From NCBI GenBank assembly GCA_002352125.1, contig DEHU01000141.1, forward strand, positions 13,814-30,453: a DNA stretch of 16,640 nucleotides, read 5' to 3'. This DNA comes from Competibacteraceae bacterium UBA2792. Its GTDB lineage: Bacteria > Pseudomonadota > Gammaproteobacteria > Competibacterales > Competibacteraceae. The notes beneath the pieces are model-generated. The model was not told the origin of the DNA. It ran no database searches and saw nothing but the letters and a program-made list of their open reading frames with translations. Positions 9,566 to 16,478 of the stretch are shown in pieces (positions within the stretch are counted from its first letter, which is position 1; each line of letters opens with the position of its first letter). The position numbers were made by a program, and so were the translations under genes.

Positions 9566-9599
9566 TGTCGAAAATGGTGGCAATTTGTCGAAACTGGTT
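9566..9599. promoter_or_regulatory. Tandem 14-bp direct repeats, candidate AraC-family operator
   Basis: TTGTCGAAAATGGT at 9566-9579 and TTGTCGAAACTGGT at 9586-9599 differ at one base and are spaced 20 bp start to start, about two helical turns. AraC-family activators often bind two direct repeats with about this period. The copy nearer the GMC gene lies about 102 bp before its start codon. Seen from that strand, this copy contains TTCGAC, a possible weak -35 element. Confidence 0.6.
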
Positions 9600-9717
9600 A
9601 GCGGCGCGCGGGGGCACTACACTTTCGTGATTGTTGGCCATAGCGCCGTCGACCGGCGTAAGGTAGTCAATCGTTCGCTCGAAAGGAGCGAGCGGTGTCC
9701 TCCCTCGAAACCACACC

Positions 9718-9724
9718 GAGAAGG
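9718..9724 (+). promoter_or_regulatory. Ribosome binding site deciding the TTG start of the AraC-type gene
   Basis: GAGAAGG lies seven bases before the TTG at 9732. It is the best ribosome site in this reading frame and supports the TTG over the upstream ATG, whose added residues look like translated intergenic DNA. Confidence 0.6.
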
Positions 9725-9731
9725 CACGATC

Positions 9732-10499
9732 TTGAGCAAGCTGTATATTTGGCAAAATCGCGGTTTTTTCATGGGTCATCTGCCGGATATCTCCGAGCAC
9801 CGGCTCGGTTCCGCCGCGCTGTGCGCCGGGATCGACAAATCGTTTCGGGTGCTGGAGAGCGAAAGCAGCATCTGGCGGGAATGTCGAAGCGTGCTGGTGC
9901 CGCCGGGTTGTCTCCACGAAGTCCAGGTCGGCGGCGCCATCATGGCGATTCTGTTCGTCGAACCGGAAAGCGAAGACTACAGGGCGATTCAAGACGCCAT
10001 GCTCGACGGCGAATGGCAGTGCCTCTATGGACTGATCGGCGAGAAAGAGGTGCTGGCCGCGCTGCGCGAGGCTTGGGAACGCGAACTGGACGCTGCGGCG
10101 ATTCACGATCTGCTCGACCGCTTGATTCCGCCGCCGAACCCGGAAACCCGCCAGCAGCCGCTGGACAGCCGGATTCAGCGGGCGATCCAACTGATGAAAG
10201 AGGACTTGACCCACAGCTATTCGATGAACGAACTGGCCGAGCACGTCAACCTGTCGCCGACCCGCTTGGTGCATCTGTTCAAGGAGGAAGTCGGCGTGCC
10301 GATCCGGCGCTTCCGCCAGTGGCACCGGATGCGAGTGGTAGCGGCTTTGATCGCCCAGGGCGATACCTTGACCGAAGCGGCTCTAGGGGCGGGTTTTGCC
10401 GATTCCTCGCACTTTAGCCGCGCGTTCCGCAATATGTTCGGCATCACCCCGTCCTCCGTGTTCGGCCGCGCCGCCAACGTGCGAATCGTCATCGCCTGA
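9732..10499 (+). CDS. AraC-family transcription regulator
   Basis: From the TTG at 9732 the product is 255 aa. Residues about 1-100 form a small N-terminal ligand/cupin-like domain (LYIWQNRGFFMG at the start, VLVPPGCLHEVQVG near 55), and about 145-245 is an AraC/XylS DNA-binding domain with two helix-turn-helix units. The second is recognisable from AALGAGFADSSHFSRAFRNMFGITPS, the family signature. The TTG start is preferred because of GAGAAGG seven bases upstream. An in-frame ATG at 9501 would add 77 residues with no family resemblance and would span the repeated operator. The gene is divergent from the GMC oxidoreductase, its probable target, and is followed within 6-12 bp by the tatD-like gene. 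The effector is unknown. Confidence 0.88.
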   Translation: MSKLYIWQNRGFFMGHLPDISEHRLGSAALCAGIDKSFRVLESESSIWRECRSVLVPPGCLHEVQVGGAIMAILFVEPESEDYRAIQDAMLDGEWQCLYGLIGEKEVLAALREAWERELDAAAIHDLLDRLIPPPNPETRQQPLDSRIQRAIQLMKEDLTHSYSMNELAEHVNLSPTRLVHLFKEEVGVPIRRFRQWHRMRVVAALIAQGDTLTEAALGAGFADSSHFSRAFRNMFGITPSSVFGRAANVRIVIA

Positions 10500-10505
10500 G
10501 ACGCT

Positions 10506-11303
10506 TTGCCCGTGTTCGCGCTGATCGATAGCCATACCCATTTCGACGACGCCGGCTTCGACGCCGACCGCGACGCCGCTTACCAGCGGGCGCGGGCCGC
10601 GGGAGTGGAGGCCCAGGTGCTGGCGGCGGTCAGCGCCCGGCTGTGGCCGAAACTGAAAACGGTCGCGGCGAGCTATCCTGGCTTGTATCCCAGCTATGGC
10701 CTGCATCCGGTTTGGCTCGCCGAGCATCGTCCGGAACATCTGGATCAACTGGCCGACTGGCTGATGCAGGAACGGCCGGTGGCCATCGGCGAGTGCGGGC
10801 TGGATCACTACCTCCCCAACCTCGATCCCGACCTTCAGGCGGAATATTTCGCCGGGCAATTGCGCTTGGCTCGCCGCCACGATTTGCCGGTGGTCATCCA
10901 CGCCCGCCATGCGGTCGATCACGTCATCAAGCTGGTGCGGCGCTTCGCGGGCGTGCGCGGCATGGTGCACAGCTTTTCCGGCAGCGTGGATCAGGCCCGA
11001 CGGCTGCTGGATTTGGGTATCCTGCTCAGCTTCGGCGGACCGTTGACTTACGAGCGCGCCACCCGGCTGCGCGGCTTGATGAAAGTCCTGCCGCTGGACG
11101 GTTTCCTGCTGGAAACCGACGCTCCCGACCAACCGCCGAGCGCGCACCCCGGCCAGCGCAACGAGCCGGCCTATCTGGCGGAGGTGCTGGCCTGCGTCGC
11201 CGCGCTGCGTAACGCCGACCCGGCCGAAATCGCCGCCGCGACGGCCGCCAACGCCCGCCGGCTGTTCAAACTGCCCGATGCCGTACCCGCAGGCCCGCAC
11301 TGA
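10506..11303 (+). CDS. TatD-family metal-dependent hydrolase
   Basis: The 265-aa product belongs to the TatD family of metal-dependent hydrolases, several members of which are DNases. The metal ligands are all present: H10 and H12 (IDSHTHFD), E96 (AIGECGLD), H132 (VVIHARH), H155 (GMVHSFSG) and D205 (LLETDAP). The start could be the TTG at 10506 or the GTG at 10512; neither has a strong ribosome site, and the AraC-type stop is only a few bases upstream, so coupling is likely. The 3' end overlaps the next gene by 26 bp. The family contains TatD, YcfH and YjjV paralogues; the sequence resembles the YjjV type, but I am not sure of the subgroup. Its place behind an AraC gene may only be operon packing. 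Confidence 0.9.
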   Translation: MPVFALIDSHTHFDDAGFDADRDAAYQRARAAGVEAQVLAAVSARLWPKLKTVAASYPGLYPSYGLHPVWLAEHRPEHLDQLADWLMQERPVAIGECGLDHYLPNLDPDLQAEYFAGQLRLARRHDLPVVIHARHAVDHVIKLVRRFAGVRGMVHSFSGSVDQARRLLDLGILLSFGGPLTYERATRLRGLMKVLPLDGFLLETDAPDQPPSAHPGQRNEPAYLAEVLACVAALRNADPAEIAAATAANARRLFKLPDAVPAGPH

Positions 11304-12009
11304 AATCCTGATCGGAACCGAAGGCTTGGCCCGGCTGCGGGCGGCGCACGTTCTGGTGGCCGGCTTGGGTGGAGTCGGCGGTTATACGGCCGAAGCCTTG
11401 GGTCGTGCCGGCATCGGCCGCCTGACCCTGCTGGATCACGACGTCGTATCGCCCTCCAATCTCAACCGGCAGTTGCTGGCGCTACACTCGACGCTGGATC
11501 GGCCCAAAGTCGAGGTGATGGCGGAGCGGTTGCGCGATATCGACCCGGCCATCGAGTTGAGCATGATCGGCGAATTTCTCCGGCCGGAAGCGGCCGAAAC
11601 GCTAGTCGCTGCCGCCCCTTATAGCTATATCGCGGACTGCATCGACAGCATCGCCTGCAAAGCGGCGCTGGTCGCGGCCTGTCATCGGCATGGCGTGCCG
11701 GTGATCTCCGCGCTGGGCGCGGGCAACTGCCTGGACGTGAGCCGGGTACGGGTCGCGCAATTGAGTCAGACCCAAATGTGTCCGCTGGCCCGCGAGTTGC
11801 GCCGGCGCTTGCGGGAATTGGACGCGCCGCTGAATTACCCGGTGATCTACAGCGACGAACCGCGCCGCCCTCCCCTGCCTCACCGGCCGGCCGGCGGTGA
11901 CGAGCCCGGCCGGCCCCGGGCGGTGAACGGCACGATTTCCTATATGCCGGCGCTGTTCGGTATCCTACTGGCCGGTTATATCGTCCAGCGGCTATTGGGC
12001 GATGGATAG
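11278..12009 (+). CDS. tcdA: TcdA-like E1/ThiF-family tRNA t6A dehydratase
   Basis: The 243-aa product is an E1-like ThiF/MoeB-fold enzyme, closest to TcdA (CsdL/YgdL), which uses ATP to cyclise the threonylcarbamoyl group of tRNA t6A37 to ct6A. Visible features are the nucleotide-binding GLGGVGG at 29-35, LLDHDVV near 51, NLNRQ at 61-65 with the ATP-contacting Asn and Arg, K77 in RPKVEVM, and ADCIDS near 119. It ends in GTISYMPALFGILLAG, a pattern shared with TcdA-like proteins. It is a little shorter than E. coli TcdA (268 aa), with the polar, proline-rich stretch RRPPLPHRPAGGDEPG in the variable loop. It starts inside tatD, so the two are translationally coupled. MoeB or another E1-like protein is a weaker alternative, as no sulfur-carrier gene is nearby. 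Confidence 0.82.
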   Translation: MPYPQARTEILIGTEGLARLRAAHVLVAGLGGVGGYTAEALGRAGIGRLTLLDHDVVSPSNLNRQLLALHSTLDRPKVEVMAERLRDIDPAIELSMIGEFLRPEAAETLVAAAPYSYIADCIDSIACKAALVAACHRHGVPVISALGAGNCLDVSRVRVAQLSQTQMCPLARELRRRLRELDAPLNYPVIYSDEPRRPPLPHRPAGGDEPGRPRAVNGTISYMPALFGILLAGYIVQRLLGDG

Positions 12010-12033
12010 GACAAGGCGGCCGCGCCGCTGCCG

Positions 12034-12068
12034 GCCCTTCCCAAGGGCAAGCGCCCGAAAGCTTTTTT
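12034..12068 (+). terminator. Possible terminator between tcdA and the nitronate monooxygenase gene
   Basis: GCCCTT and AAGGGC pair around a CCC loop (12034-12048), and a T6 run lies at 12063-12068. The T run is 14 bases beyond this hairpin, so it fits poorly. An alternative short stem GGGC/GCCC lies nearer. It may end the araC-tatD-tcdA transcript. Confidence 0.35.
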
Positions 12069-12101
12069 CTTCAATGCCTCAGCCACGGATTCCAAATCGA
12101 C

Positions 12102-13253
12102 ATGAACTGGCCTAACACCGCACTGACCGAACGACTCGGCATCCGCTATCCGATCATTCAAGCGCCCATGACCGGCGGCCCCGGTACGCCGCAATTGGCG
12201 GCGGCGGTCTCCAACGCGGGCGGCCTCGGATCGCTGGCGGGAGGTTACCTGCGACCGGAACAGTTGCGGGAAGCCATCGCCGAGGTGCGCACACTGACCG
12301 ACCGGCCGTTCGCCGTCAGCTTGGCGGCCAACGCACCCGCCAAAGCCGACGACGACCGTATCGCCCGCGCTCGCGAACTGCTGGCGCCGTACCGCGCCGA
12401 GCTGGGACTGCCGCCAGAAACCGTCGCGTTGCCGGCACCGCCCGATTTCGTCGAGCAACTGGACGTGGTGCTGGACGAAAAGGTACCGGCGCTGAGTTTG
12501 ATCTTCGGCGTGCCGGACGCCGTGTGCCTGGAATTGCTGCGAGACGCCGGAATCGCGGTCTTGGGTACCGCCACCCATCTGCTGGAAGCGATCGTGCTGG
12601 AAGAGAGCGGCGTAGATTTCATCGTCGCCCAAGGCGCCGAGGCAGGTGGTCACCGCGCAACCTTCATCGGCCATCCCGAACAAGGTTTGGTCGGCACCCT
12701 GACGCTAGTGCCGCTGCTGACTAAACACGTCCGGGTTCCCATCGTCGCCGCCGGCGGCATCATGGACGGGCGCGGCATCGCCGCCGCGCGGGTATTGGGT
12801 GCGGCCGGCGCGCAAATGGGCACCGCTTTCCTGGCCTGCCCGGAAAGCGGCGCCCATCCCGCTTACAAGGCCTTATTGACCCAGGGTAGCGAAATCGCCA
12901 CGATCTTGAGCCGGGTTTTCACCGGCCGTTGCGGTCGAGTCCTGCGCAATCGGCTGGCCGACGAATTGCGCGCGCACGAAGCCGAACTACCCAGTTTTCC
13001 GTCGCAACTATTCCTAACCCAGGAACTGAGGCAAGCCGCCGCCGAACGGGGTACGACCGATTTCATGGCCTTGTGGGCCGGCCAGGGCTGTCATCTGTGC
13101 GAATTCCGCCCCGCAGCCGAATTGGTCGCAGCTTGGGCGAAGCAGGTCACCGCGCTGCTGGGAAGCGGCGAAAAACCGGAACCGGCGTCGCCGGAACCAG
13201 CCGGGCGAGAACCGCCGCAGGAAGCGATTTTCGATCTCGCTTCCGTTATTTAA
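12102..13253 (+). CDS. Nitronate monooxygenase-type FMN enzyme
   Basis: The 383-aa product is a TIM-barrel flavoenzyme of the nitronate monooxygenase (2-nitropropane dioxygenase) family, class I type, which oxidises toxic alkyl nitronates such as propionate-3-nitronate using FMN and oxygen. The N-terminal IRYPIIQAPMTGGPGTP is the first family motif, AQGAEAGGHR near 176 carries the candidate catalytic His (H184), and AAGGIMDGRG near 216 and GTAFLACPES near 240 contribute to phosphate binding of FMN. Residues about 354-383 are an extra proline/glutamate-rich tail after the barrel. The ribosome site is weak. The stop overlaps the ampD stop by four bases, tail to tail. FMN-dependent enoyl reductases share this fold, so the substrate is not certain. 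Confidence 0.85.
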   Translation: MNWPNTALTERLGIRYPIIQAPMTGGPGTPQLAAAVSNAGGLGSLAGGYLRPEQLREAIAEVRTLTDRPFAVSLAANAPAKADDDRIARARELLAPYRAELGLPPETVALPAPPDFVEQLDVVLDEKVPALSLIFGVPDAVCLELLRDAGIAVLGTATHLLEAIVLEESGVDFIVAQGAEAGGHRATFIGHPEQGLVGTLTLVPLLTKHVRVPIVAAGGIMDGRGIAAARVLGAAGAQMGTAFLACPESGAHPAYKALLTQGSEIATILSRVFTGRCGRVLRNRLADELRAHEAELPSFPSQLFLTQELRQAAAERGTTDFMALWAGQGCHLCEFRPAAELVAAWAKQVTALLGSGEKPEPASPEPAGREPPQEAIFDLASVI

Positions 13254-13810
13254 CGGTGCGATTCCGCCAGCAGCCGATGCAACCGCTTCCAGTCGAACGC
13301 TGGCCCCGGATCGGTCTTGCGGCCTGGGGCGATATCGGAATGGCCGACCAGCCGGTCGGGCCGAATCGCAGGATAAGCGACCCGCAGCGCCGCGACGACT
13401 GCCGCCAGATGCAAATACTGGCGGTCGTCGTAGGGCAACTGGTCGGTGCCTTCCAGTTCGATTCCGACGCCGAAATCGTTGCAGCGATGGCGGCCGGCGT
13501 AAACCGATTCGCCAGCGTGCCAAGCCCGGCGATGAAACGGTACGTACTGCACCATTTCGCCGTCCCGGCGGACGAGCAAATGCGCCGATACCCGCATCCC
13601 GGCGATTTGCTGGAAATACGGATGTGCGGCCGGATCGAGCGCATTGGCGAACAGCGCGTCGATCCAAGGTCCGCCAAATTCGCCGGGCGGCAGGCTGATG
13701 CCGTGGACGACGATCAAATCCACCGCCGAGCCGGCCGGCCGGTCGTCGCAGTTGGGCGAGGGTCGATACTCGGCCGCGTCCAACAACCCTGTCGCCGGAT
13801 CGATCCGCAT
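13250..13810 (-). CDS. ampD: AmpD, anhydro-muramyl-peptide amidase
   Basis: The 186-aa product matches AmpD, the cytoplasmic zinc amidase that cuts 1,6-anhydro-N-acetylmuramyl peptides between the sugar and L-alanine during cell-wall recycling. Loss of AmpD raises AmpC beta-lactamase in enterobacteria. Zinc ligands are H36 (VVHGIS), H157 (VGHSDIAPGRKTDPG) and D167; E118 (IELEG) and K165 fit the catalytic residues. The length is normal and there is no signal peptide, which fits the cytoplasmic AmpD and not the periplasmic AmiD. The ATG is 6 bp behind the stop of the FimX-like gene and has no clear ribosome site, so its translation is probably coupled to that gene. No ampC, ampR or ampE is visible here. 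Confidence 0.93.
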   Translation of the reverse strand: MRIDPATGLLDAAEYRPSPNCDDRPAGSAVDLIVVHGISLPPGEFGGPWIDALFANALDPAAHPYFQQIAGMRVSAHLLVRRDGEMVQYVPFHRRAWHAGESVYAGRHRCNDFGVGIELEGTDQLPYDDRQYLHLAAVVAALRVAYPAIRPDRLVGHSDIAPGRKTDPGPAFDWKRLHRLLAESHR

Positions 13811-13816
13811 CGCCGG

Positions 13817-16276
13817 TTACAAAACCATGTGCTCGAAGTTGTAGCTCATGTCGGTATGTGGGCGCTGCAAGAGAAAACCCTGCACATAATCGATGCCGCA
13901 CGCCCACAATACCGGCAAGATCGTAGCATCCTCGACTCCCGTTAGGATGACGTTCGCGCCTAGAGCGGCCAAATCGCGAACCAACAGGCCGAGTTCTTGC
14001 TGGCGCGTTTTGTCGCTGAGCAGGTTCTGGGTGAAATGGCTTTCCAGCTTGACGTAATCAATTTGCAGATACTGGACGAGCGCTTGCGCCCGTTCGTGGC
14101 CGCTGAAATGGTCCAGGGAAAGCCTGCAACCCAGCTCTTTAAGCCGTTTCAGGAACGGCAACAGCATCTGTTTGTTCACTTCAGCGGTGGTTTCCGCGAT
14201 CTCGAATACCAGGCTGGCGGCCGATACATCGGTCTTTTGCAGGCCACCCTTTAGCCAGTTCAATAGCTCTTCGTCCTGCAGAATAGTGGGAGAGATGTTG
14301 ATAAACAGGACCACCGATTGGCCGTGCGCGCGCCGCTCGCGCAACATTCGGATGGAATGAGCGATGACCCAACGGTCGAGCACCATACCGATCCGGTGGC
14401 GTTTGACTAAGGTGAACACGGTTTCCGGCAGTAATTCCCAGCCCTCGCGATTGCGCATTCGCAACAAAACTTCGTAGCGCTCGGTGGTATCGCCGCGCAG
14501 GCTAACGATCGGCTGGAACAGCAGATTCATCCGCTGCTGCTGTACGGCTTCACGAATTTCCTCCAGCAGCTTGCGCTGCTGCGGGCTATCCGCACTCTGG
14601 TCGGCGCTCTGGTGGTGATGGACATGGATCCGGGTATCTTTGCTGTCCCGTGCCATACCGCAGGCCAGATCGGCTTGCTGGATCAACAAAGCGGCTTCCT
14701 GCTTGGAAGAGCCGGCGATGCTGATACCGATGCTGGTACGCAGTTGGGTATCGCCGCTGCCGAGCCGGTAGGGCTCCGTTTCCAGGCTGGCTTGCACGAC
14801 GCGCGCGGTGGCGAGCAGCGATTCCTGGCTGGCGAAGCCCAGCAGGACCGCAAAAACGGCATCGCCGAACCGGGCCGTGATCGGATCGACTCCCAGCGTA
14901 GCTTGCAGGCGTTTAGCGGCTTGTTCGACAATTTCGTCGGCCGCAGCTACGTCCTGGCTCTCGACGATGCGCAAGTTATCCAACGTAACCAACATCACCG
15001 CGACGGCTTGAGCATTAGCGGTGGCGGCGACCAGCACGCGTTCCAGATGGGCGAGAAAGTAAGGCCGATTGTACAAGCCGCTCACGGTGTCCCGATTGCT
15101 GAGTTGGCTAAACTTGCGATACAAGCCGCGCCCTTGCCGCAACCGTTTGGCGACGGCCGCGAACAACAGTTCCGCGTTCAATGGCTTACCCAGTAGCGCC
15201 TCGCCACCCAAACCTGCGGCAGACAAGCGCTGGCCGATATCGGTCTGCGCCGATAACAAGATCAGGGGCATTTCCTGGAACAGCTCGTGTTGCTGAATAG
15301 CTTGGGTCAGCGTTAGCCCGTCGGTTTCTTTCAAGTCCAGGCTCACGATCAACAGGCTGGGACGGAAGTTGTAGAGCGCTTGCAGAATCTGGAGAGGCTG
15401 GGGAAGCACTTGCGTCACCAAGCCCCGGCTATCCAGCCAGCGAGCGATCTCGCGGGCGGAGGCCAGGGTATCATCGACGATCAGAATGCGGTGATCGTGC
15501 TTCAAAACCCGCTCGTCCAATGCCTCCAGCAGCATCGGAACGTCCACCGGTTTCGTGAAATAACCGGCTCCACCCGCTTCCACTGCATCGATCCGGGCAG
15601 TGATGTCGCCGCGATCAGCCACAAAGAGAATCGGTGCGTCCGGCGTCAATATCTGGCGCAGGGTAGCGATTTGCTGCAGGGTCGTTTGGCTGTCGCCCGA
15701 ATGGTCCAAGTCGACGATGAGGGCGACCGGTTGTTGCGATTCGGCTAACAGTTTGCGGACCTCGGGTAAACCGGAACAAAGCCGCACCTGGAAACCGCCC
15801 CGCTGCCCGAGTTTGTGAGCCAGTTCGCGCATAGATTCCGGCCCTACCAACCAAGCCGTTGTCTCCAAGCTTGTTTTCGAGGCAGTTATCGGAGGAAACC
15901 ATTCGCCTGCTTCCCACTTGGAAAATAAAGGCGTGGTGAGCAATTCGGTCGGTTGGACAGGGGTACCACTTCCGGGGGGTGGCACCGCCCGGCAAAGCGC
16001 ATCCACGACCGCGATCAGCTTTTCCCGCTGCTCGCCTTTGGGCAATTCGCCTTTATCCAGACACTCGCCAAGCTGCTGTTCGAGCCGTTCGGCCAGCGCC
16101 ACGATCTTTTGGTGCTCAGGCTGCGGACGAGCCAAATTCAGCAGTTCTTGCACCGCGCGCTGCAGCAATACGAAAAATTCCCGGCTCCATTTGATATAAA
16201 CGAGTTTCTCGGCCAAATCCTCGATGCGTTGAAGTTTGCCGGCGAGCGGTTCGGCGCGGGCGGGTTTCGGTTCCAT
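13817..16276 (-). CDS. FimX-like REC-REC-degenerate GGDEF-EAL protein
   Basis: The 819-aa cytoplasmic product has a helical N-terminal part (about 1-100), two receiver domains (about 140-258 and 262-383), a GGDEF-like domain (about 390-555) and an EAL domain (about 565-810). The first receiver keeps the phosphorylatable Asp (D189) and Lys (K242) but has GP (145-146) where the acidic pair should be. The second keeps the acidic pair (D268, D269) and K364 but has Ser (S312) in place of the Asp. GGDEF has become GDAVF (471-475), so cyclase activity is very unlikely. The EAL domain has EVL (E602), N660, E692, D722, K743 and E782, but the second Asp is His (H723) and the DFGTG loop is lost. The ending, QGFLLQRP then MSYNFEH, resembles FimX-type c-di-GMP receptors, which govern type IV pili in Pseudomonas. 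It is most likely a c-di-GMP binding effector. It is followed by ampD after 6 bp. Confidence 0.88.
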   Translation of the reverse strand: MEPKPARAEPLAGKLQRIEDLAEKLVYIKWSREFFVLLQRAVQELLNLARPQPEHQKIVALAERLEQQLGECLDKGELPKGEQREKLIAVVDALCRAVPPPGSGTPVQPTELLTTPLFSKWEAGEWFPPITASKTSLETTAWLVGPESMRELAHKLGQRGGFQVRLCSGLPEVRKLLAESQQPVALIVDLDHSGDSQTTLQQIATLRQILTPDAPILFVADRGDITARIDAVEAGGAGYFTKPVDVPMLLEALDERVLKHDHRILIVDDTLASAREIARWLDSRGLVTQVLPQPLQILQALYNFRPSLLIVSLDLKETDGLTLTQAIQQHELFQEMPLILLSAQTDIGQRLSAAGLGGEALLGKPLNAELLFAAVAKRLRQGRGLYRKFSQLSNRDTVSGLYNRPYFLAHLERVLVAATANAQAVAVMLVTLDNLRIVESQDVAAADEIVEQAAKRLQATLGVDPITARFGDAVFAVLLGFASQESLLATARVVQASLETEPYRLGSGDTQLRTSIGISIAGSSKQEAALLIQQADLACGMARDSKDTRIHVHHHQSADQSADSPQQRKLLEEIREAVQQQRMNLLFQPIVSLRGDTTERYEVLLRMRNREGWELLPETVFTLVKRHRIGMVLDRWVIAHSIRMLRERRAHGQSVVLFINISPTILQDEELLNWLKGGLQKTDVSAASLVFEIAETTAEVNKQMLLPFLKRLKELGCRLSLDHFSGHERAQALVQYLQIDYVKLESHFTQNLLSDKTRQQELGLLVRDLAALGANVILTGVEDATILPVLWACGIDYVQGFLLQRPHTDMSYNFEHMVL

Positions 16277-16285
16277 GATCAATTA

Positions 16286-16292
16286 CCTTCTC
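16286..16292 (-). promoter_or_regulatory. Ribosome binding site deciding the FimX-like start
   Basis: On the minus strand GAGAAGG lies nine bases before the ATG at 16276. A TTG at 16282, also in frame, would leave only three bases, so the ATG is the better start. Confidence 0.65.
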
Positions 16293-16365
16293 GCGGTTCT
16301 GACAACACAACAGTTAATCGCAAGCAGAGAGCTTCGAGCAAATAGTAGTACGCCGACACGACTAA

Positions 16366-16401
16366 GGGGGTGGGAACGCAAATTTTCGCGCTCCCACCCC
16401 C
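16366..16401. terminator. Long G/C hairpin between fbp and the FimX-like gene
   Basis: GGGGGTGGGA pairs with TCCCACCCCC; after one A-C mismatch CGC pairs with GCG, leaving an 8-base loop. The hairpin lies 78-113 bp after the fbp stop and before the FimX-like start. It therefore probably ends the fbp transcript and separates the two units. The T-tract on the minus strand is weak. Confidence 0.65.
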
Positions 16402-16478
16402 AATAGTTTTGCTTTCAATTTCGAGCTCGCCGGCCGCAAATCGTTCGCGACCAGCAAGCCAAGCGTCTGCCTATGCGA

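Larger units (their letters stand above)
9465..9731. promoter_or_regulatory. Divergent control region, GMC oxidoreductase / AraC-type gene
   Basis: This 267-bp gap contains the tandem direct repeats at 9566-9599 and two small inverted repeats in the AraC-side leader: TCGCTC/GAGCGA at 9675-9691 and CGGTGT/ACACCG at 9693-9718. No confident -35/-10 pair was found. The arrangement of divergent target and regulator is typical of AraC-family control. Confidence 0.5.

Noticed and set aside
9675..9718. Two small inverted repeats as a riboswitch or attenuator
   Set aside because: The arms are only six bases, no T-run follows, and no known riboswitch core is recognisable.
9501..9731. Upstream ATG start for the AraC-type protein (77 extra residues)
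   Set aside because: The added residues match no AraC family N-terminus and cover the tandem repeats; GAGAAGG supports the TTG at 9732.
9465..10325. Long N-terminal extension of the GMC oxidoreductase frame
   Set aside because: It is antisense to the AraC-type gene; the FAD-binding motif begins right at the ATG at 9464.
13014..13907. 297-residue minus-strand frame over ampD
   Set aside because: It is a shifted frame of ampD and neighbours; the ampD frame carries all zinc ligands.
16277..16282. TTG start two codons earlier for the FimX-like protein
   Set aside because: It would leave only three bases between the ribosome site and the start codon.
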